A stretch of 50,179 bases of DNA from Pelargonium nanum. Its lineage: Eukaryota > Streptophyta > Magnoliopsida > Geraniales > Geraniaceae. Below, one piece after another: positions 1 through 12,369 of the stretch. Both the position numbers and the translations under genes were made by a program. Positions within the stretch are counted from its first letter, which is position 1, and each line of letters starts with the position of its first letter. The stretch spans positions 1-50,179 of the forward strand of contig JAYMTF010000142.1 of assembly GCA_036897485.1 (NCBI GenBank). The letters run 5' to 3'. The notes under the pieces were generated by a model. It was not told the DNA's origin. It saw nothing but the letters and a program-made list of their open reading frames with translations, and made no database searches.

Positions 1-2230
1 GGAGGATTCTTAGTTTAAGCGAGAACTGCACAATTATAAAAGAAACAGGACCCACTCAAAAGGACCCCGTAAGAATCGGTAGAAGCTGCAATAAGTAGAG
101 CTATAACACTTAAAATTTAGATTACAGTTACGGGTTTTGACCCAATAAATCCTATTCTTAGTTTTAGTACTCCCGTAACGTTTGATACATAAGTAATCTA
201 TCCTCATGTTATTATATCCCCAAATCCTTTTTTAACAAGAATCCCTAAAATTGAATATAGCATAATCGAGTTCAGGGTATAGGACGCTTTCGAGCAAAGA
301 AAAGGGCTCTTTACTTAATAGAGTTACAGTAATTTAAATGCAAGTACTTGGTTGGTGGATAAAAGGGATCTTTTAATTTTAAGTAATATATATAAGGCAC
401 CTAACACCCCTAATTAGGCATAATATAAACTTGAATTTTTGGCTTGTTATATTGTAGTTCAACTATTTATATATTCATATAGCTCGTTAAACAGAACTGA
501 AACAAGAGATATTTTTTTGGTATGTTAAATCTCAACTGACAGATTTATCCTGTTGATGTTGATAGAGTCCTATAACTATAATAATAGGGGGGGTATATTA
601 CGTATTTAAATCTTGCTTTATTACTGCAGTAAATGTGTGAGAGAGTCTCTAGCTTATCCTATTACTAGTAACTAGTGTATCATATGTCCTTGTTTTCTAT
701 TTAAATTGTAATTAAGTTAAGTAACAATCCTTCCGTGATTTACCCTTGAAGTGGGGGGTCTCTTATCGTCTAACTTATAAAGGGGCCTCTTCTACTAAAA
801 CTTAATTTACTGAGTTAAAAAACAAAAATTTTATGCTCATCATATTAAAGTCCAGCATGTTTTCATGAAAAAGAAGTTATGAGTCACTTGTACTTTAGAA
901 TGAAAAACAAGTAGTAGAATCTTTAGCTTACAGTATTTATAAGCTTTAGCCTGTAGGAGAGGGGCATCCCCTCATTACCAAATGCACGAAACTCATGTTA
1001 ATTCGAGGAATCCTTAATAGTATAGAAGACGTCTTAACAATTTATTTAATAAGAATATACTTTAATGAAGCAACTTCTTTATTAATAATTGCACATTAAA
1101 GGTTTTTAAACGTAAATCGTATTAGTTTGAACGAAACCGGGACTCTAATATAGATTATAGGTGCTCCGGATATCCTACCGAGATAGAGAGTACTCACTTA
1201 TTCAAAACTTAATGTTCATTATAAGGGGTTTCTTAACAAAGTATGTAGGAGACCTCTTGATGTTCCATGCTAAATTAAAAAAGCCCCTAATATAACTGTT
1301 TTCAAGCTTATGAGAAATAAAGATTAAAATCCCCTGAAAGAGCTGCTATTTATTAAGACGTGAGGTATAATCTTTCTTTGTCATTAATTGCTTTTATTGT
1401 ATAAAAACCTGCTTTTGCGATGCTAGCTTAGAATTTCTTATACAATCCTGGTTTCAAAGGACTCGGGGAGAAGTTTATTATTATGATTCCTAGTTGATAA
1501 CTTTAACTCGATTATATATCAAATTTGTCATTGGATGTGAACCTTACTTTACTCCTGTTTGTCAAAGATCTGCGTCATTACTATTAAAACCCAGCTTTAA
1601 TATTGTTGGATATCGGCTCTAAAAGGAAGATTAACTTTATATAATCTCAAAAAAAGTAAGAACTGGTCCGTATTTAATAGAGTTTTGTCCTACTTTTATA
1701 GTTTTTGACAACAAGTATTTCATTAATAGGTACATACAACTTCTTCCCTCGGGATACTCCTTTTAGCTGTAAATCAAAAAATGTCAGTACAATACTACTA
1801 TATAATATGGATTCCTATTAAGCTTGGGAGATCGTGGGGTCTTGTGGGCAAAACAAATAAAATTTAGTATTTCCTTCTTATAATTGAGGAATAAAGAAGT
1901 GTTAATTCAATTCTAGCAACAACTTTATGCGGGTTTTCTTTGTCTTATTTCTGAGGAGTAAGTAAAATGACAAGATCTTTAGTTTGCATTAGCGCCTCCT
2001 TTATTTAAGATATAGGTTTAAAATCATCCAAATTTACAGCGTCTTTCTGTGAGTGGATATTATTTCTTACTTACAAGAACTAAAGTATTATACTTTTCCA
2101 GGATTTTACTTATATTATTGTGGTTTATCTTTTGTTAGATAGCTAGGTCCGGAATTAGAGTTACGTTTTTGTAGATTGATAGCAATTTACCAACTAGAAT
2201 TCATAATATGAGTTAAGTATGGGATATCCT
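1..2230. other. AT-rich spacer with scattered GG..CC palindromes
   Basis: I see no gene here. All frames are cut every 10-30 codons, mainly by TAA and TAG. Short motifs of the GG-N-CC kind recur, for example around 50-70, 368, 782, 959-973, 1160, 1225 and 1755. No tRNA arm, rRNA core or transposon end was recognised. Confidence 0.6.
959..973. repeat. perfect short hairpin, 6-bp stem and 3-nt loop
   Basis: GAGGGG-CAT-CCCCTC. It is one of the clearest members of the window-wide short palindrome class (purine-GG, a few bases, CC-pyrimidine). It lies in spacer DNA and no T-run follows, so it does not look like an intrinsic terminator. Confidence 0.6.
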
Positions 2231-2237
2231 TTTTGAA

Positions 2238-2573
2238 GTGCTTAACCCTATTAGGAGGGATCCTGTGAAAGGTTGTGAGTATATACAAGTATTGGTGAAA
2301 AGTTATTCCAGGGCAGTTTTACATTATATTCTTAAAAGAAGTCTTCTGCTTCCTATTATTATTAAGTCCTCGTTTATTAAGGAGTTGTACAAAATCCTAA
2401 TAAGTAAAGACTTCTTTTTATGTCCACCATATCGAGTAAGCAGTAACAGTATAAGTCTGAAAGCTCTTACATTTTATTCGGTAACAATATTGTTGAGTAT
2501 GTTTAGTCGATTCAGTAAATATCCTATTGAGAACTTTCATCTGGGTTACAAGGACGCGCGGCCCCTCCTTTAG
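2238..2573 (+). CDS. longest open frame in the window, 111 codons, unknown
   Basis: This is the longest stop-free stretch with a start, opening at GTG. The product would be basic and hydrophobic, with a lysine/isoleucine/leucine-rich middle (around residues 28-60) and a short CPPY stretch near residue 63. No family was recognised. A run of this length is about what chance gives for 50 kb of this composition. The frame also contains two of the background GG-N-CC motifs (around 2256 and 2560), which the better coding islands mostly lack. The opposite strand is open over 2418-2618 as well. It is listed because it is the longest frame, not because it is convincing. Confidence 0.2.
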   Translation: MLNPIRRDPVKGCEYIQVLVKSYSRAVLHYILKRSLLLPIIIKSSFIKELYKILISKDFFLCPPYRVSSNSISLKALTFYSVTILLSMFSRFSKYPIENFHLGYKDARPLL

Positions 2574-2619
2574 AGGCTCGTAGCTTATGCTGTATCTCCG
2601 TACAAAAATTCTTATCAAA

Positions 2620-3640
2620 TTTAAATATTCTTAAAAATACGTTAAAACGGATTAGAGCATATGTATGATAAAGAAAGGGTCATATTTACCGACTAAGAAC
2701 TAATAACAAGTAGAATAATTTATTAGTTAGGGGTAGTTCTACATTCAATAGTGGATAAACCAGATAGATTCCTCGGCAAATACCTCCATTCATTGTTACT
2801 GTATAAAATAAAGTACTACAAAGAGGCAAAACAAGGATGAGATTGTACCAAGGTTTTAGATCAAGTACTATACCATACTATAATATACTAGAAAAGAGTA
2901 TCCTAAGTTACTACTGACAACTCGTTTTCTCAAATTTCATATTTAAGCGGATTTAGTCGAATGCGTAATACCTAAGCAAGAATCTGTTAGATAAATCTAA
3001 GTTACCTTGGGTTTTAAGGTACAATTCAATTATATATCATAATTTTGTTGCTACATTACAGATGAGGGCACCCTAAATAACTAGAAACTACGGGGCTATA
3101 TCACTAAATAAGAGAGTTCCCAGATAATTCTATCATTGACATCAGTCTTGAAAAATACATGAAAGAACCTAGCTTTTTCTCAACAATAATATATTAACTT
3201 TATGCTCTAACATAGTAATATTACTCAGAATAAGCAAATAGCAAGGTTAGGGTATCTTATTGATGAATAATACCTGGGGGATCCTCTGACTCTTCTTGTA
3301 CTCAATACCAGACTTCATAAGAGACTCTATCGTCTTTCACTAGAAAAAAGAATAGCTTTTAGAAACTCGGTTAAATCCAAGAGGGCCCTTTATAAAAAAG
3401 AGTACTCCTGAAAAAACAAGGTAGATTAGGAAACAGAGTACAAGGTATAGTATATATTTTAGCTTTTACAGCCAATGTGTACCTAGTATAAAATTCCAAG
3501 TTAGGCTTCTTAACTTACAAATAAAACTATTAAAAACTACAAATTAACTAAGAAATATGGTCAAGGATCCCTTTTCTAATTTTATCCACTTTCGCAATAT
3601 AATGATATCTAGGGAGGGCAGAAAGCTGAGTAATCTGCTG
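2620..3640. other. AT-rich spacer
   Basis: No gene was seen. Background palindromic motifs occur near 3278 (GGGGATCC), 3382 (AGGGCCCT) and 3566 (AAGGATCCCTTT). Open frames are all short. Confidence 0.5.
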
Positions 3641-3892
3641 TTAAAGAAAATTATGTGTCTGTGAGGCCTCGAACTCTTTCATGTAAGCAGGGCATAATGT
3701 TTCTAGCAAAGGATAGAAGTTCAAGCAATTAGATGGCCTTTTTCGTGCGTTATAACGTGCTCCTAGATCCATTTGTGTATAGATCATAAATTTCATCCGT
3801 TTTTCTTTGTTTTGCTGTATAATGGATCTATTCCTAGTTTTAATTCCATAAGGATTCTCTTTACTATACAAGTAAAGCGCTTTGCCTATCAA
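3641..3892 (-). CDS. open frame of 83 codons, unknown, basic product
   Basis: A minus-strand frame opening at TTG. The first half is rich in lysine and arginine, and the second half has a more mixed make-up with two cysteines (CLNFYPLLETLCPAYM). It lacks strong background palindromes inside, which slightly favours coding. No domain, signal peptide or membrane segment is clear, and the start codon is non-standard. No homologue is recognised and the length is within chance expectation. It could equally be a random frame. Confidence 0.2.
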   Translation of the reverse strand: MIGKALYLYSKENPYGIKTRNRSIIQQNKEKRMKFMIYTQMDLGARYNARKRPSNCLNFYPLLETLCPAYMKEFEASQTHNFL

Positions 3893-4019
3893 CCGAAACT
3901 CTTTATATTATACACCCAAATTAAAGTATCTTCCTAAAACTTCCTAGGGTACTCCCCCTATTCCGGATCAGAGATTGGTGTCGTAATTTATGTGCGATTA
4001 AACTACGGGAGCTCTCTTA

Positions 4020-4235
4020 GTGCCTTGCGCTAGGGTATACTATTGTAGTGTTTTTGTTACTTACGAATTACTAAAAGTTATCTCAAGCAGGAAAAAGCAG
4101 GATTCATTATCATTTAGAGTAAATGGATTAACCTCTACTATAAGGGAGGAACTTCCTGAAGGGAGAAGTAATGCGACTGGTACTTCGCGCTTTTTATATT
4201 CTATTTTTCCTTTATGGTTTTCGCCTATCTTGTAA
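4020..4235 (+). CDS. open frame of 71 codons, unknown
   Basis: A plus-strand frame opening at TTG. The central part is hydrophilic (SSRKKQDSLSFRVNGL, then EELPEGRSNATG), followed by a short hydrophobic C-terminus (FLYSIFPLWF). The amino-acid mix is more balanced than in most frames of the window, and the stretch has more CA/TG steps than the flanks. No family was recognised. It sits about 190 bases before the Met-like tRNA remnant on the same strand. Length alone gives no support. Confidence 0.22.
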   Translation: MPCARVYYCSVFVTYELLKVISSRKKQDSLSFRVNGLTSTIREELPEGRSNATGTSRFLYSIFPLWFSPIL

Positions 4236-4423
4236 ACTTAGGAATGTATATGGTTTTCAAAGGAAAGCACTAGGCAACCTCTTAATTACATTTTTATAAG
4301 ACACCACGAGTTAGGTATACCTTTGATTTCTTATGAGATGTGTGTATTTTTTGTTGAAAGAAAACGGGATCTTTAATAAAATCAGTTATCGTCGAAAAAA
4401 AAATATCAATAATAAGAGTTAAA

Positions 4424-4490
4424 GCGCCCAGCTCAGTTGGGTAGAGTCTAGAGGCCTCATATAAAGGGTTAGAGTCGGGTAAACTTGAGG
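4424..4490 (+). tRNA. tRNA-like remnant, Met(CAU)-like
   Basis: The D-arm region 4429-4447 (AGCTCAGTTGGGTAGAGT) matches the general tRNA pattern very closely and is preceded by a GCGCCCA acceptor-like start at 4424. CCTCATA at 4455-4461 resembles a CAU anticodon loop, and GGGTTAGAGTC at 4466-4476 resembles a T-arm start. The anticodon stem does not close, the 3' side of the T-stem reads GGG instead of CCC, and no matching acceptor 3' strand follows. It is therefore either a decayed tRNA gene or a tRNA whose transcript would need correction. The resemblance over the D-arm is unlikely to be chance. Confidence 0.45.
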
Positions 4491-4552
4491 AAACTCTAGC
4501 ATAATTAGCCATAAAAAGCAACGGGTTTTTCAGTTTCATTTTATTCCATTTT

Positions 4553-4585
4553 TATAATATTTATAATATTTATAATATTTATATA
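4553..4585. repeat. 9-bp AT tandem repeat, three full copies plus a partial one
   Basis: The unit TATAATATT is repeated head-to-tail at 4553-4561, 4562-4570 and 4571-4579, with a partial fourth copy. It probably arose by replication slippage. Confidence 0.8.
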
Positions 4586-4599
4586 ACAAGTGTAGGTAT

Positions 4600-5130
4600 T
4601 TAGTACTAATGCTCGGGTGTAAACGAATCAAAGGCTTCATAGGTATGACAAGGCGGGACCAGCGTGTTTGTTAACTTAAGTAAGGGGTTCGCTAGTTTAG
4701 TCAATACTTACTTATTCCGAGGAACAGTCTAGTATCTCTAAAACTAGTAGATTTTTGAGGAGGAGTGGATTATGTAAAAATTCATTAGTATTAGGTGTAT
4801 AAAGTTCTGGGTCAAAGGGGCCTCCTTATCTAGGTAACCGAGGATCCTAAGTTTAATTAATGAGCGGTCCCTACTTATTTTTTAGGCTTAAAACCAATAA
4901 TTCTGTTTCATATAGCTACAAAACCTCGTTTTCTTCGTAAGGCATTTTCCGGCTCTAGAATTACAAAGAATCTTCTTTATAAAGTAGTTACCTACTACTA
5001 GGCCTTATCAATATTCCCTAAATTTCTTTATCTTGTTAGGACCCTCCATTTAGTTAGATAAAGTGACAGCTAAGTAATTCCCTTAAAAGGTTTCCTGGAT
5101 GAAATTCCAGAGATTCAATAATTTTTGTAA
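4600..5130. other. AT-rich spacer
   Basis: No gene was seen. Several GG-N-CC motifs occur close together (about 4817, 4843, 4864, 5038 and 5090). Confidence 0.5.
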
Positions 5131-5484
5131 GGGTTGCTTGCTCCTCTGTTTCCGGTTAAAGGTAAGAGTCTAGCTACAGTCAAGAGTTAGATTTCAAAGA
5201 GGAAAGGTATAGATCTTAAGAGTAAGACAGTTACAACAAGTAAAGCTCCTAAGATACAGAATTCAGGTCTAGCTCTTAAGAATTTCTGTGGGATACAAAG
5301 TAGGGGTAGGAGTAACAAACAAGTTATGAATAAGGGAAAGGCTAAGAGGAAAGGTTTCAATAGATAGAAAGATTATGTGCCTTCAGGTTCTGGTTATAGT
5401 ATCTGGGTAAATAGAAAAGAGATGCTAGGAGATCTTATTTGTGTTGTTCCTTTGTTCCTCTTTATTAGAAGTACCTTATTCTAG
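5131..5484 (+). pseudogene. lysine-rich coding relic, dispersed repeat family (copy D)
   Basis: One frame reads as a strongly basic, low-complexity protein for about 115 codons, broken by a small number of in-frame stops. It contains runs such as KAPKIQNSGLALKNF and NKGKAKRKGFNR. AAG/AAA and GGT/AGT codons dominate, unlike the background. The motif [VIL]ALK/R followed by a Gly/Ser-rich stretch recurs in the relics at 39.9 kb (VIALKSGMIQS) and 42.15 kb (IIALRNLSPGYKPGS), and the nucleotide phrase GCTCCTAAG is shared. This suggests a dispersed repeat whose product had a nucleic-acid-binding basic tail. It could be the basic region of a mobile element's first protein, but I recognise no zinc knuckle or polymerase motif. 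It looks broken. Confidence 0.4.
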
Positions 5485-5489
5485 GAAGT

Positions 5490-7010
5490 TCTCTAAACTA
5501 AGACTAAAGCTAGGAGTCTCCTAATCCTAATCCAGGATTGGAATTCCAAATTATACAGGAAATATTGGAGTCTTTTAGACTGAAATTCCCACCTTACTGA
5601 GTATCTAAACTGGCAATAACTGGCATTCCAGATAATAACTTAAGCCTTTTTCAAAATGAATGCAGAGATTTGTTATCTTAAGGATTTTAGTTAGAAAGTT
5701 TTTATCATTACGAAGAATTAAGTAAACTTACTTTTAAAGGAAAAAGAAGTTATAGATAAAATTACGAGATTTAATTTCTATTGTATTTTCGGACCAAAAG
5801 AAAAAGATAATAGCTTACAAAAGCTGATGAATTGATCTTACTAGTTGTTAATTAGGGAAGCCCGAGTTGTATGAGGCCTTTCCCCTGCCCAAGCGTAGTG
5901 CAATAAAGATTTTTACCCTTATTCCTATGCCAGTAAAGACCAGGTTCTTTTTCCATTTGTCTACTTGCTTTTTCTGATATGAAGGTTTAGTTGACATGGA
6001 TCACCAGCAAGGCATACTACAGTTAGTGGTAAGTACTTCTTTCATGGACTCAAAAGCATAACTTTAAATGGGTTTACAGCAGAGTAATTCCTAAGGACAT
6101 AAAGCATGAGACTTTTATACTTTTATCTGGTGACTTCTCTATTTAGAATAAGGAAACTCTTTAAACATATTGTACCCCTACAAAGTGCATCCTGGATTTA
6201 TAGGAATGCTGCAGGTTCGAAACTCAGCTCGGAAGAAGTGAAGATATATCTTTGTCATAAGAAACTCCAGTGTTAGCTGAATCTTTAGTCTTACCCGAGA
6301 TTGACTAAAATTATCCCTTATTTATAGAATACAACAACTAACCTTTCTAATTGCGATCAAAGCGCGAATTCCTGCGTTCATTATATAGCTAGAGTAAATA
6401 GTATTTCAAAAAGAGGAGTTCCCACTAGAAAAATACCCTGAATTTTTATAAGTAACGGCTTGAACCAAATAAACCAGATACTCTTTCGACGATGATATGC
6501 AAATGAAAGTGAAAATGAAGTGCTAGGCTAAATAGAGTAGTTAAGAGTCGCTATTGTCTTCACATAGTTGGGTCCATGTCTTAATAAGAATAACTTATTT
6601 ATTAAAAAAGTCCACTCCCCTGCATTCGGCCATACTAGGATACAAAAAAGTAAGATAAGTAGCTTAAGTAGCTGCCGCGAGAGTTAAAAAGTATTTGGTA
6701 AGTATCCACCCTAAACTAAAATGTACTCAGTGGAAGTACATCCTGTATAGATGAGGAATTCTTCCTTTTCATTAGGGTCTACCAAGATTAGTATATCAAA
6801 AACATATTCTTTTTTACAAAGCACTTATATCCTCAGAAGAAATACTGTCTATAAACTTTATATATCCTTGCCCGCTTAGAGTTCTCTGAAAAACTTGTAA
6901 GAGAGTAAAGCATTATCCAGTACGATTTGAGCCAACCGCATTTGATAAATTGACGGGATGTTTTACGTTATACTGTGTACAACAAGCACAAAAGGCGTAC
7001 AGTCAAGGAC
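5490..7010. other. spacer with one base-pattern island at about 5880-6250
   Basis: No gene was called. From about 5880 to 6250 the DNA is unusually rich in CA and TG steps compared with its flanks and nearly lacks strong GG-N-CC motifs, as the coding-like islands do. A T-arm-like GCAGGTTCGAAACTC lies at about 6211-6225. Nothing recognisable is encoded in any frame. The rest is ordinary spacer. Confidence 0.35.
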
Positions 7011-7014
7011 AGAC

Positions 7015-7263
7015 TTAGTACATTAAACCAAGACTTTCCTGCCACATACCTATCCTGGTACTTTTTAGACCCGACTTATAATAAATAGATCTCTTTAGAG
7101 TATTATACTCGTGGGTTATAAATATAGGAATTATAAAAAAAAAAAGATATCTATAGCTTTTTGTAGACATGAAAAAGACCTTGTTTTTCCTATATAACCC
7201 GCTCAATTGATCCTTATTTCGTTGGTTCAAAGCCCTCTTCTTTACCTTGATAACTAACTTCAA
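7015..7263 (-). CDS. open frame of 82 codons, basic, one possible membrane segment
   Basis: A minus-strand frame opening at TTG. The N-terminal 30 residues are very basic (KVKKRALNQRNK and later YRKNK). A hydrophobic stretch at about residues 39-50 (YLFFFIIPIFIT) could span a membrane, and a mixed C-terminus includes GMWQESLG. An 11-A run inside the frame supplies several of the phenylalanines, which suggests low complexity rather than selection. No family was recognised. Length is within chance expectation. Confidence 0.2.
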   Translation of the reverse strand: MKLVIKVKKRALNQRNKDQLSGLYRKNKVFFMSTKSYRYLFFFIIPIFITHEYNTLKRSIYYKSGLKSTRIGMWQESLGLMY

Positions 7264-7269
7264 ATTAGC

Positions 7270-10200
7270 GCGCCCAAAAGCGAGTGCCCTGTCTCATAAA
7301 GTTAGTTTAAACCCTTTAAAATTTATAGGAAACAGGCTTGAGAGGCGGGTAGACTCTTTATTTAATACTAACCAGGACCGAGAATAAGTTAAATCTACTT
7401 ATATTCTCAAAGACAAGATCGCAGAAGTGTATACTATAAAGCTGTACAAGGGCTTAAGAGCTTTAGTTAATGCCTTTTTAAAGCATTGATTGAACCTGGG
7501 AGCACTCCTAATTATAAAAGTATGCTCTTAGGTTTCCTTTTTCCAAAAAAAGTGTTTAGCAAAGCCTGTCTTATCCAATAGGAACCTATTGTGAAATAAA
7601 TATTTGTACTAGAACTGAGGAAAGCCCAATGTTTAACTGTGAATCTTAATCTCAAGCTTGCTAAACCTGTAAACAAAGCACCCGCTGCTAATTAATGAAA
7701 GGCTAACGTCGTCAAAAACGGGAAGGGTTTCTCTACTGCTTATCTTCGAGCTCGATACCTTATGACTAATAGTCCCTAAAATATCTTTAATTTATTTGTA
7801 TTTTGGAATATAACTTTAGCGTATTGTTTTCCTAATTTAAAATCAAAAGGTATTTTAGGACTCAAAACATAGATTTCTTCGGTAGATAGTAGATAAGGAG
7901 CTTTCGGTAATAATCAAACTTTATAAACAACTTATCCAATTCCGAGAGGACCCGAGGAGTCTAAGTAGGTCAATACGTACCCCTTTTTACTTCTTTAGAG
8001 AGGCTTATAATATTACAATTCATTCAATGCAGTAGGAACAGGGCTTCTCTACAAGATTTTACCGCTAGTCAATACTCCTGTTCATCGAATTACTAAATCT
8101 AGGGCAAAACTGGGTCTTCAAAAGGATTTTAGGGGTCATATAGGCGCCTCTTTTAAATAAAAACAATACAGAGTCTTTTTTTTCAACAAGGTACTAAGAT
8201 ACTGAAAAATGTTTACGTCTCCTGGGGTTTAAATGCTTGTATCATTAAGAATCAAATTTCAATTAAGTGGTTGTGAGTTCTTTTACAGGTTTTCTAAATA
8301 CACCTGGATGGATCAATTCCTTTTGACTTTCTTTGGTCTGAGTTGCTATTAGTACTAGTACGCGGGATTCCCCTTTTATGTACCAACCTTCCGCTCTATA
8401 GGAAACAAAAGTTATAGCTTAAAAAAGTAAACTATACGTACTAAAAAAGAACATACATAGTAGGATACCCGTCACGATAAAACTGAGAGGATAAAAAACT
8501 GCATTTGATGTTACCCTTTTATTAACAAACACCTCTTGAGCTAACTTATTAGTATTTCTACGATAGTATGGATATCCGATTTAACCAAACTCTGTTGTAA
8601 TAATTCGTATTTAGGTCAGCTGCTGTAGGATAGCGAAATTTCCCTTCAGTCGAAGCTCAAAAACGGGATAACTACCTGAACGAGAGATCCCATTAAAGTA
8701 AAAAAGTTAAATAGTAGAACCCATGAGAAATCTTGTATCTTAAGTTAATAGTCAGCAAACTAAAGGGCTCATAGGGATTGAACTAAAACAAATTGCAAAT
8801 TGAGTCATTCTTATAAAAAAAGCAAGATAAAACAGATAAAGAGACCTATGGAGTCTATTACTAGATATGTATAATCCTTCGGGATAAGGTTGAGTGCGGA
8901 AAACTAGTGGACTCTATTATTCAAGGTTAGGTAAAAGCGGTAGCATGACTTAGTTGATAAAATTGCCAAAGCTTAAAGCCTATTATTTCTAATTTATATA
9001 GTTTTTTAACCTACTGCAATGTCTCGATAATTTTAGGTAAAGATCAATCACAAAGACTTACTCTTTTTTAAAACACAATACTAGAAAATACCGATATATG
9101 CTACACTTAATCCATTTTAGTTGATAAACCAACCTCCATTAAGTAATAAGAAAGGGTTTTAGGTTTCAGTCTCTAAAATAAATAGTTGGATAGGTGTATA
9201 TATTTGATTAGGCTCGTTTAACTGGACTCCCCTTATGTACGAACATCCCTTTTCTTGACTTCATAGCTGGAAAAGGTTTCTTAATAGTTGCTGGCTAAGA
9301 AGCATTCGCACGAAAAGGTCCGCCCCTTGCAAATAAACAGGGACCCCTATACCACATCTTATATTTAACGGCATCTTGCTAGCTGAAGAAAAAAAAAACT
9401 TAGAAATAAGAAACAGATTTAGTATAACGTAATGCGGTAACCGGGTTACAACTGAAAATAGAGATCTAATAAGCTAATATCGAGGTAAGCCCCCCGCCTA
9501 TCTAGCGATTACAATTTAAGAGATAGTTCCTAATAACGAGCCCAGTAGTGATTGATAGCACGACTCTCTATATATCTTACTGAATCCAAGCAAGATAGAC
9601 TTCTCTTTTTGGTATTACTTTTTACGGGTAATTTTATTAATAAAAGAGAATACTTATCTAGTAGTTCTGGAATTATAATAGTGAAACGAGAACCTATATG
9701 ACATAATCACACTGGGTGTTGGAGAGTTATAAACAAAAAGAAAACACGTTATAGTCCAGGGAACGTATTTGCAATAGCTTTCTATTTATTCAGAAGCATT
9801 TTCTTATCTACAATAAGAGGGATACCTTGGCTTTGTTATCCAATTTTCAACATGAAAAAATACTATTAAAAGTTATATGTAAGCTTGATATATGAATAAA
9901 TTTTAAATGAAGTTAAGGGTATCACTAATAAATAGAATTCTTTTCTATTATTCTCTTATATTCTACTACTAGCTAAGGTATTGCAAATTATAAGCTCAAT
10001 ATACACAGAATCTAACTCTTTAGGATAAAATTAAGGTAAGCCCTTAAAATCTACACGTTTGCTAAGGCGGCCTTTTACTTCCGAGATAGGAATACCTCTT
10101 TAATCCGGGGGCTTCTCTAGGATGAAACTTAGGTCAGGTTTAGTGTTCGAGCTGCTATTCAAGAAAGTTAGTTTATCCCGAAAAGCCAATCTTTGTGTAG

Positions 10201-12155
10201 TGAAATTCTTTTTGAAAGGGAATTTTCTAAGTCTTTACAGATAGGACCTCCTTTTTTAATTCAAAGCCACAGTGCTTCATAAGTTGATCAACAATTCCAA
10301 ATTAGAGTTGTTTAGAGTAAATTATAGATTCGATACTAGAAAAAGAGTATCTCCTACTTATAGTAGTAGCCTTGAACGAAGGGCTTGGTGGAGTAAATTT
10401 GAGTAAAAATTGCTAGAATTCTGTAATATAAGCTTATTCTATTTATATATAATAAAAACTTGATACTTTAAGTGGTAGGGAAGAGCTAAAATGAGATCTC
10501 GGATCGCGCAAGGATAAGTAGCTTTTTTTAAAGTGGAAAACTTTACTCTATGGTTAGCGTGGTGCAAAAAGGGTATCCATTGTACTTTATCGGGATTTGG
10601 TTAATGTAATAATTAACACGATTCTTTACTTTGTCCAGCAGCAATTAAATGCATACGCTAATGTAAACAAAAGGATCTCCACTAAATTAATACATGCCTA
10701 ATACACGCGGGACCCACCCTGTTTTTTTTGTAAAAGCTAAATAATGGATATTTAGGATTACCCTTTATACTTAGTCAGTTGCTGCAGTTTTGATAAGGGT
10801 TATAGACAATTATAGAATTAGAAATATTATAAATTCTTATATAGGAGGACTCCTGTTGACCTCATTTCAACTTTAAGTAAGGCTGGGGATTATCTTATAA
10901 ATATGAAGTCCGTCAGCTATATTTTGCTAACTTTAAAACATTCCATTTATAGGTTTGACTTTCTAAAATCCTTTACAGGATGTTAGAAATTTTTCTTAAC
11001 TTAAGTATAGTTATAAACGGTATAGGAATCTCTTCAAAAGAATCCTTTTTTAATGGAGACTCCCCTCTATTTTTTTTACAGCGAGTGGGTTTTTATATTA
11101 TAAACAAAATTACACGAACCCGCTAAATTAAGTAAATCAAGAAGTGTAAATAGGAAATTATGATATTATATTTATTTTACTAGTTGTATAATTTCCAAAT
11201 TCGAATTTTATCTTTTATTAAAGTGAGGGCACAAGCTTCCGAATGAAAGTAAAAAAGGGACCTTCTAAAAGAATGCACTGGGGAATTCCTTTTGATTAAC
11301 CTAGTCAAAGATACACTTGAACTGACTAAAATTGAATGCTTAAATAAAGGATTCAGTAGTTAGTTCTTTTATATTGTCTGGCAGCCCCTACATAGAAAGG
11401 AGAGACGAACACTTTACTAAGCCAGTGAACATAATAATTAGCTTTTTAAAAAAACGTAACTAAGACAGGATATGCAAGCAAGTCTCATAAGGCAATCAAG
11501 TAATTAAACTAGTAAATAGGTATCCTATAAATGCCTTTAAAATCTATAGAACCTTAACTTTCGCTATTCATCCATATTCTTACTAAGAGAGGCTAATTTA
11601 TTTCTGCAGGGTGAAAAGATAAGACCCCTTGTTTGTCAATTAAAGTAGGAAAGGTTGGTCAAGGAAATTCCGGTGTAAAGTTTCTATTCATTAGCTCGTT
11701 TAAATGCGTAGGAGCAAATTTGCTTAGATTTTATCCATAATAACTAACTATCATTGAACACTCCAACACTAGGGGAAATGCAGTACTATCCTCCGGTCGA
11801 TAGCAAACTAGCTTATCCTATTTCGTAAATTACTCCTTTGATTTTTTATATGCCTAATTGCGATGCATAATTGTTAGAACGCGATATTAAACTAGATTTT
11901 CTTTTAAAGTATTTGAGGTTTTATTAATTTAAACAAAATTTAAAATATAGAGCTATACAATTTCTTCAAAGTTTTACAATTACAATATTATCTACCCTTA
12001 TTGATGTAGATTTAAACCAATGGCATTCGCCTAGCAAGCGGCTACTCTACTAAAACTGAAATAATTTAAAGCGGATTCCTAGAGACTCCTTTTACTACTA
12101 GATTCAGTTTCATTCTATTTAAGTCTTTATATTGCAGCATCACTCTAAAATCCCC
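7270..12155. other. long gene-free AT-rich spacer
   Basis: Nearly 5 kb in which no frame reaches 60 codons and no RNA gene was recognised. GG-N-CC motifs continue, for example near 7497, 7948, 8366, 9345 and 11280. A poly-A run lies near 9390. A tRNA-like GATTGAACC at about 7487-7495 has no further tRNA context. Confidence 0.5.
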
Positions 12156-12369
12156 GGCTCTAACTTAAGATTAGAAAATGCTTTTTTAATACAAAACGCA
12201 TAGTAAAGGCTGCCTTAGGATCTCGTAGTATTTCGCAAGTAGAGAACAACACTACAAATGGATTCCGGTAATACCTAAGAACCCCTTTCTTTATATAATA
12301 CGACATTAGAAGTTGATAACTAAAAGAAAGAATATTCGTAACCAGGATCTGTGTTTTTGCTCTTACCAA

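Noticed and set aside
2418-2618. Minus-strand 66-codon frame
   Set aside because: It overlaps the longer plus-strand frame at 2238-2573 and has no independent sign of coding.
4294-4539. Minus-strand 81-codon frame with ATG
   Set aside because: It runs antisense through the Met-like tRNA remnant; tRNA complements often stay open by chance.
12160-12369. Minus-strand 69-codon frame
   Set aside because: Composition is the same as the spacer and the length is within chance expectation.
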